Source of the DNA: Scatomorpha stercorigallinarum
GTDB lineage: Bacteria; Bacillota; Clostridia; Oscillospirales; Oscillospiraceae
NCBI GenBank assembly: GCA_944387865.1
Contig: CALXGN010000002.1
Coordinates: forward strand, 124,001 to 188,000
Reading direction: 5' to 3'
Length of the DNA stretch: 64,000 nt
Of the stretch, positions 59,441 through 64,000 are shown in pieces. The number at the start of each line of letters is the position of its first letter. Within the stretch, counting starts at the first letter, position 1. The notes below the pieces were generated by a model that saw nothing but the letters and a program-made list of their open reading frames with translations, had not been told where the DNA came from and ran no database searches. The position numbers were made by a program, and so were the translations under genes.

Positions 59441-59965
59441 ATGGAGGAAAACAGCATCAAAAGAGGCGCGGAGCGGGCCTTCTGGCCCGGCGAGGGCGAG
59501 ATCCGGGGCCCGGGCATGGGCCCTGCCGGGGCGCAGCGCGTCTGGGAGCTCAGCGACGGGCGCGGGCAGCGCGTGCGCGTGGGCACGGAGGAGCTGCTCG
59601 CGCTGGCGGAGAGGGCGCTCGCCGGCGGCGCGCTGCCGGCGTATGAGCGCCGCGCGCAGGAGTGCAGGGCGTTCCTGGAGCGCTTCCCGGAGGAGGCCGC
59701 GAGGCTCTCCGCAGGGGAGAGGGCCGTGGTGCCGCGCGAGGTGTGGCGGCGCGTGAGGGCCGGCGAGAGCCTGGCCGGGGCCTATGGCGACTATCTGCTG
59801 CGCTCGCAGCTGGCCCGGCGCGAGCGGGAACTGGACGAGCTCAGGCAGGAGCTCGACGCGCTCAGGCAGGAGCGCGAGAACGCCGCGCGCAGCACCGGGC
59901 GCGTGCGCTCGGCCGGCGAGGGCGAGATATTCGACCCGGTGGCCGTGGGCTGGAACAGCGTCTGA
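59441..59965 (+). CDS. Probable capsid scaffolding protein
   Basis: This 174-residue charged helical protein lies between portal and capsid, where phages encode the scaffold. The C-terminal half is a coiled coil (QLARRERELDELRQELDALRQEREN) ending in FDPVAVGWNSV. The N-terminus holds GEGEIRGPGMGPAG and RVRVGTEELLALAERALAGG. AAAGGAG precedes the ATG. The call rests on position and composition. Confidence 0.7.
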   Translation: MEENSIKRGAERAFWPGEGEIRGPGMGPAGAQRVWELSDGRGQRVRVGTEELLALAERALAGGALPAYERRAQECRAFLERFPEEAARLSAGERAVVPREVWRRVRAGESLAGAYGDYLLRSQLARRERELDELRQELDALRQERENAARSTGRVRSAGEGEIFDPVAVGWNSV

Positions 59966-60367
59966 GCGGCCGACGGCCGCGGGTAGTGGCCTGCGGCCTG
60001 GGCTACGGGAGGCTGGCAGGGACTTATGCGGGGAAGCTCCGCTCGGCGGCCAACGGCCGCGGGTGTTTGCCTGCGGCCTGGGCTACGGGAGGCTGGCAGG
60101 AGGCTATGCGGGGAAGCTCCGCTCGGCTTTCGCCTCGCGGAGCCGGTCCTACGGCGGCGTGAGGGGGCGGGTTGGACTTATGGCACCCCTCCGGCCGCAC
60201 TTTCGTGCGGCCACCTCCCCTGCGCGGCAGGGGAGGCGAGGCAGAGGGCTGCGCCACGGCCTATTATTGGAACGTTCCCGTCAATGAGGCGCGCAGCGCA
60301 GATGCCTCCAGGCGCAGCCTGGCGCGCAGCGCAGATGCCTCCGGACGCAGTCCGGGCGCAGCCTGGG
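59966..60367. repeat. Tandem GC-rich repeats between scaffold and capsid genes, copy H
   Basis: It contains two copies of a unit of about 90 bases starting GCGGCC(G/A)ACGGCCGC and including GCCTGCGGCCTGGGCTACGG and GGGGAAGCTCCGCTCGG (from about 59966 and 60050). A CACCCCTCCGGCCGC and CTCCCCT palindrome module follows. Next come two direct repeats of GCGCGCAGCGCAGATGCCTCC with CCAGGC/GCCTGG-type stems. No gene is seen. Confidence 0.85.
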
Positions 60368-60395
60368 GAAAAATTATTTTTGAAAGGAAGATCAT

Positions 60396-61451
60396 ATGGC
60401 GATCAATCTGGCGAGCAAATTTTCCAAGTATGTTGACGACGCCTTTGCGCGGGAGAGCCTGCTGCGCGGGGCGGTGAACAACAAGGTGGAGTTCACGGGC
60501 GTCAACGAGGTCTCCGTCTATGCCGTGGACAAGATGGAGATGAACGACTATCAGCTGGGCGGCACCTCGCGCTATGGCGAGGTGAAGGAGCTGGGCGACC
60601 GCGTGCAGACCTTTAAGATCGAGCGCGACCGCTCCTTCACCGGCTCCATCGACGAGGGCAACGCCCAGGACCAGTACAACGTAAAGGACGCCTCCACAAG
60701 GCTGCACGTGCAGATACGCGACGTGGTGATGCCCGAGATCGAGCGCTACGTGCTCGGCAAATGGGCGCTGGGCGGCGGCAAGATCGTGGGCGGGGCCGCG
60801 CCCACCACGGAGACCCTGCTAGGCCTGATACAGGCGGGCGCGAGCTACATGAACAACAACTATGTGCCGCGCCGGGGCCGCGGGCTGTTCATATCCGAGA
60901 CCTACGCGGCCATGCTGCCGAACCTGTCGAATCTGACGTACCTCGACCAGCTCGGCGCGCAGGCACTGACCGAAAACAGCCTGCCGCGCGTGGCGGGCTT
61001 CGACGTGCACGTGGTGCCCGACGGCGACATGCCGGAGGACGTCTATTTCATCCTGCAGCACAAGGACGCCTGCCCCTTCGCCCAGAAGCTGGCCAAGTAC
61101 AAGATACAGAAGGACCCGATGGGCATAGACGGCAACGTCATCGAGGGGCGTGTGCGCTACTGGGCCGGCGTGCTGGCCGAGAAGTGCGCGGGCGTCTATG
61201 TCTACGCGGCCGCGGACAGCGTGCTCGCCGCGCCGCAGATAGCCATGAGCGGCGCGGTGGCCACCGTCACCGCCGCGGGCGCGGAGATCGGCTACACGCT
61301 GGACGGCAGCGACCCGCGCTACAGCGCCGGCGCGCTCGAGCTGGCCTCCGGCGGCACGGTGACGCTCAAGGACGGCGAAGTGCTCCGCTGCTACGCCCAC
61401 GCGGAGGGCAAGTACCCCTCCGGCCTGGCCGAACAGGCCTATTCGGCCTGA
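60396..61451 (+). CDS. Phage major capsid protein
   Basis: This 351-residue protein is the likely shell subunit. MAINLASKFSKYVDDAFARESLLRGAVNNKVEFTGVNEVSVYAV and later YGEVKELGDRVQTFKIERDRSFTGSIDEGNAQDQYN are typical of capsid proteins of the HK97 fold in Firmicutes phages. The last 70 residues (MSGAVATVTAAGAEIGYTLDGSDPRYS and on) look like an added chitobiase-type Ig-like domain. GAAAGGAAG precedes the ATG. The capsid call is firm; the subfamily is not. Confidence 0.85.
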   Translation: MAINLASKFSKYVDDAFARESLLRGAVNNKVEFTGVNEVSVYAVDKMEMNDYQLGGTSRYGEVKELGDRVQTFKIERDRSFTGSIDEGNAQDQYNVKDASTRLHVQIRDVVMPEIERYVLGKWALGGGKIVGGAAPTTETLLGLIQAGASYMNNNYVPRRGRGLFISETYAAMLPNLSNLTYLDQLGAQALTENSLPRVAGFDVHVVPDGDMPEDVYFILQHKDACPFAQKLAKYKIQKDPMGIDGNVIEGRVRYWAGVLAEKCAGVYVYAAADSVLAAPQIAMSGAVATVTAAGAEIGYTLDGSDPRYSAGALELASGGTVTLKDGEVLRCYAHAEGKYPSGLAEQAYSA

Positions 61452-61511
61452 CTTATCGCGCGGGGAGGCAGATGAGCCTCCCCGCACATTTTGGGAAAGG
61501 AGGGACACACG

Positions 61512-61922
61512 ATGGCGCTGGTGGGCGAGATATTCGACGCGGCGATGGCGCTGATGGACGAGCTCTCCGCCGAGGGGGAGGCGCGCTGCGAGCGCACGGA
61601 GGACTACCGGCACCGGACGCCGGCGGCGGTGAACATGATGCTCGCCGAGCTGGCGGAGATGGCGGGCTGCCGCGGCGAGTGGCTGCCCGTGGAGGGGCTG
61701 GACGACCCCGTGCCCGGCGTGGGCGCGGCCTACGCCCGCGGGGCGATGGCCTACGGCCTGGCCGCCGCGCTGCTGGTGGACGAAAACCCCGGCTCGGCGG
61801 CATTTTTCCATGAGCGCTATGAGGAGCTGCGCAACCTGCACCTGGCCCGGCTGCCCGCCCGGCCCGAGAGGATTCGCGACCTCTACGGCGGCGTGGAATA
61901 CGGCGGCTTTTCCCGCTGGTAG
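61512..61922 (+). CDS. Head-tail connector-type protein
   Basis: This 136-residue helical protein follows the capsid gene, where podoviruses encode a portal-attached adaptor (P22 gp4 type). Features are GEIFDAAMALMDELSAEGEA, RHRTPAAVNMMLAELAEMAG and YARGAMAYGLAAALLVDENPGSAAFFHERYEELRNLHLA. The last segment is characteristic of such adaptors. The ATG at 61512 has AAAGGAGGG upstream. Confidence 0.7.
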   Translation: MALVGEIFDAAMALMDELSAEGEARCERTEDYRHRTPAAVNMMLAELAEMAGCRGEWLPVEGLDDPVPGVGAAYARGAMAYGLAAALLVDENPGSAAFFHERYEELRNLHLARLPARPERIRDLYGGVEYGGFSRW

Positions 61923-62220
61923 CGGCCGACGGCCGCGGGTGTTTGCCTGCGGCCTGGGCTACGGGAGGTGGGAGGAAACTTAGGAGGGAAGCTCCGCTCG
62001 GCGTTGCCTCGCGGAGCCTGTCCTACGGGAGCGGCCGACGGCCGTGGGTATTTGCCTGCGGGCGGCCGACGGCCGTGGGTATTTGCCTGCGGGCGGCCGA
62101 CGGCCGCGGGTATCTGCCTGCGGCGCGGGCTACGGGAGGTTGGCAGGGACTTATGCGGGGAAGCTCCGCCCGGCGTTGCCTTGCGGAGCCTGTCCGACGG
62201 GGCGCGGGGGCCGCGGCACA
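61923..62220. repeat. Tandem GC-rich repeats between adaptor and virion-protein genes, copy I
   Basis: Four copies of the GCGGCCGACGGCCG(C/T)GGGTNTTTGCCTGCG unit occur here (from 61922, 62030, 62063 and 62094). They are interspersed with GGGGAAGCTCCGC and GCCTCGCGGAGCCTGTCC stems. The unit is the same as in copy H. No gene is supported. Confidence 0.85.
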
Positions 62221-62248
62221 GCGTATCACATCATGGAAAGGAGAAAAC

Positions 62249-63103
62249 ATGCCGACAAATTATGATCCGGGGGTGGATTACTCCGCCCTCATTGCACAGG
62301 AGGCGGCCAAGGGCGTGAACGCCAACAGGCCGCTGCTGGCGGCCTATGAGACGGCGCGCAACGCGAAGATTGCCGGCGAGGGGCTGGGCTACGCGCAGAC
62401 GCACGTCTACACCCAGGAAGCCGGTAGGCCGCGCTATTACTACACGGCCACCGACCAGAGCGGCTACATCGACGAGCTGTATGACGCGGCGCGCTCGCGC
62501 TCGCTCTCCGCCCTGGAGGGGGCCTATGAGGCGCAGCTGGCGGCCCTTGACGGCGAGGCGGACGCCCTGCCCGCCGCCTACCGCGCGGCCAAAAACGCCG
62601 CCGCCGGCTCGTCCGCCGTGGAGCGGCGGAACATCGACGAGAGCTTCGCCGCCGCCGGGCTCAACTCCGGCGCCGCCGCCCAGGCGCGGTTGAGCATGAG
62701 CACCCAGCTGCTGGGCGAGCTCTCCGCGCTGGACGCCGAAAAAGCGGCGCGGGAGGCCGACATTTCGGCCCGGCGCACGGCCGCCCTGGCCGAATACCGC
62801 TCCGCCATCGCCGCCGCCGTGGCGGAAAACGAGACGGCGCGGGCGCGCGCCCTCTATGAAGAGGCCGTGCGCGTGGACGAGAGCTACCGCGAGGCCGAGC
62901 AGGAGCTGGCGCTGCAGGAGAGCTATCTTGACATGCTGCCGGAGATCACCGCGGCCTACGCCTCCGCCGGCGCTCCGGCGGGCGGGACGTACAGCGCCGC
63001 GCGCGTGGAAAAAGACGAGGAGGAGCGCGCGCCAGGCGCCGCTTCAGCCTCTCGCAGCGCGGCTTCCGGCGGCGGCGGAAAGCGCCTGATCGCCCTTATG
63101 TGA
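62249..63103 (+). CDS. Helical phage virion protein
   Basis: This 284-residue protein is mostly Ala/Glu/Arg helix (SRSLSALEGAYEAQLAALDGEADALPAAYRAAKNAA, AAREADISARRTAALAEYRSAIAAAVAENETARARALYEEAV). Its position after the adaptor fits an internal, ejected or tail-needle-type protein. I cannot name the family. The ATG at 62249 has AAAGGAG. It is followed by a terminator, so it is the last gene of the late operon. Confidence 0.65.
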   Translation: MPTNYDPGVDYSALIAQEAAKGVNANRPLLAAYETARNAKIAGEGLGYAQTHVYTQEAGRPRYYYTATDQSGYIDELYDAARSRSLSALEGAYEAQLAALDGEADALPAAYRAAKNAAAGSSAVERRNIDESFAAAGLNSGAAAQARLSMSTQLLGELSALDAEKAAREADISARRTAALAEYRSAIAAAVAENETARARALYEEAVRVDESYREAEQELALQESYLDMLPEITAAYASAGAPAGGTYSAARVEKDEEERAPGAASASRSAASGGGGKRLIALM

Positions 63104-63124
63104 CAGTTAAATATTTACAGCAAG

Positions 63125-63164
63125 CGCCCCGGGACGCCGTATCTGGCGGGCCGGGGCGTTTTTT
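63125..63164 (+). terminator. Terminator of the prophage late operon
   Basis: CGCCCCGG pairs with CCGGGGCG, with an inner GACGCC/GGCG pair, followed by a run of six T. It lies 22 bases past the virion-protein stop. Confidence 0.88.
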
Positions 63165-63265
63165 ATTTACGTTATTTACCTGCTTTGCAGTTAAAAATGG
63201 TATGCTGTTGTTTTGAGGTGACGTGACCGGCATAGAATATAACTTGTCCAAAAGGAGGAATTGGC

Positions 63266-64000
63266 ATGACAGAATTGGCTGTGACATCGGAGCGGCTCGC
63301 GGAATTTGCCTCCGCGCTCCGCGCCGAGGAGCGGCTGCCGGCGACGGTGGAGAAGTACGTCCGCGACGTGCGGCGCTTCGGCGACTGGCTGGGCGGCGCG
63401 CCCGCCAGCCGCGAATCCGCGGCGGAGTGGCGGGAGCAGCTTGCCGGCCGGCTCTCGGCGGCCACCGTGAACGCCATGCTGGCGGCGCTGAACAAGTTCT
63501 TCGCCGTCATGGGCCGGGCGGACTGCCGCGTGAAGCCGCTGCGGACGCAGAGGCGCGCCTTCCGCTCGGCAGGGCGCGAGCTGACGCGCGGGGAATACGA
63601 GCGGCTGGTGGCCGCGGCGCGCGGCATGGGCCGCGAGCGCACCGCGCTTGTGATGGAGACGCTCTGCGCCACGGGCATCCGCGTTTCCGAGCTGCGGTAT
63701 ATCACCGTGGAGGCCGCGAGGGCCGGGCGCGCGGTGGTGCGGCTGAAGGGCAAGACGCGCGAGATACTGATACCGGAGAAGCTGAAGCGCGCGCTGCTGC
63801 GCTATGCGAAAACGAAAAAAACCGCCTCCGGCGAGGTGTTCCTCACCAGAAACGGCAAAACCCTGTCGCGCAAGCAGGTGTGGGCGGAGATGAAGGCGGT
63901 GTGCGACCGCGCGGGCGTCCCCCGCTCGAAAGTGTTCCCGCACAACCTGCGGCACCTTTTCGCGCGCATGTTCTATGAGCTCACGCTCGACGTGGCCAAG
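63266..64000 (+). CDS. Tyrosine recombinase/integrase, cut by window end
   Basis: At least 245 codons are open to the right edge of the window. The N-terminal SAM-like domain (LAEFASALRAEERLPATVEKYVRDVRRFGDWL) is followed by the catalytic domain. It shows the first Arg in ATGIRVSELRYI, the Lys in VRLKGKTREI and HNLRHLFAR (His-x2-Arg). The catalytic Tyr lies beyond the window. AAAGGAGG is seven bases before the ATG. It resembles XerC/D-like integrases of phages and would mediate integration of the preceding module. Confidence 0.9.
   Translation, partial: MTELAVTSERLAEFASALRAEERLPATVEKYVRDVRRFGDWLGGAPASRESAAEWREQLAGRLSAATVNAMLAALNKFFAVMGRADCRVKPLRTQRRAFRSAGRELTRGEYERLVAAARGMGRERTALVMETLCATGIRVSELRYITVEAARAGRAVVRLKGKTREILIPEKLKRALLRYAKTKKTASGEVFLTRNGKTLSRKQVWAEMKAVCDRAGVPRSKVFPHNLRHLFARMFYELTLDVAK

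Noticed and set aside
63223..63978. A 251-codon frame starting MTGIEYNLSK over the integrase.
   Set aside because: It is out of frame with the recombinase at 63266, which shows the Arg, Lys and HxxR catalytic residues and continues past the window.
48552..64000. Diversity-generating retroelement acting on the fibre genes.
   Set aside because: No reverse transcriptase frame and no template-variable repeat pair are seen in the region.

Overview
The window reads as chromosome from a high-GC, Gram-positive Clostridia member, most likely an Oscillospiraceae-type gut commensal. Evidence for this is a Rex regulator, an L10 leader in front of rplJ-rplL, a YmdB phosphodiesterase, DUF1385-prmC, recA-recX-rimO-pgsA, two SEDS proteins, SLH domains and only Gram-positive envelope genes. 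G+C is very high throughout, apart from one AT-rich patch behind a tRNA-Pro gene. The genus is inferred from gene content alone.

Layout. 1-5.9 kb: a maltodextrin-type uptake and use cluster (LacI regulator, solute-binding lipoprotein, two permeases, MalQ). 6-9.1 kb: rodA, diverging from tsaE-tsaB-upp. 9.5-14 kb: a leftward operon of a B3/4 protein, YhaN-like and YhaO-like proteins and YmdB. 14.1-19.9 kb: rplJ-rplL with an L10 leader, rsmG, a DUF1002 protein, pta, tRNA-Leu and a 4'-phosphopantetheinyl transferase. 20-29.4 kb: a two-component pair, then a rightward run of yqhQ-like, prmC, a DHFR-like gene, recA, recX, rimO, pgsA and two membrane proteins. 30-45.1 kb: an FHA-SEDS fusion with its penicillin-binding protein, a ZIP transporter, a GDSL hydrolase, a permuted GH3 enzyme, GNAT, mnmE, an SLH protein, rex, and a trmB-xth-dus-ECF sigma-anti-sigma operon. 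45.2-48 kb: tRNA-Pro, the AT-rich patch and an AI-2E-type permease.

48.5-64 kb is a podovirus-like prophage module. Its order is terminase small and large subunits, three tail-fibre or baseplate-like proteins (one with BspA-type leucine-rich repeats), GH25 endolysin, holin, the N-terminal part of a structural protein, a radical SAM/SPASM enzyme, a 602-aa structural protein with a 14-cysteine N-terminus, portal, scaffold, capsid, adaptor, a helical virion protein, and a tyrosine recombinase cut by the window end. The radical SAM gene lies inside the virion operon and its stop overlaps the start of the cysteine-rich protein. This suggests a phage particle protein that undergoes radical SAM peptide modification. 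It is the strongest candidate for an undescribed system here.

The long gaps between operons (9.1, 17.1, 18.8, 29.4, 46.2 and 48.0 kb), and most gaps inside the prophage operon (52.4, 57.1, 60.0 and 61.9 kb), are filled by a mosaic family of palindromic repeats. Recurring modules have hairpin stems kept paired by compensatory changes. These repeats generate many spurious short ORFs that should not be annotated as genes.
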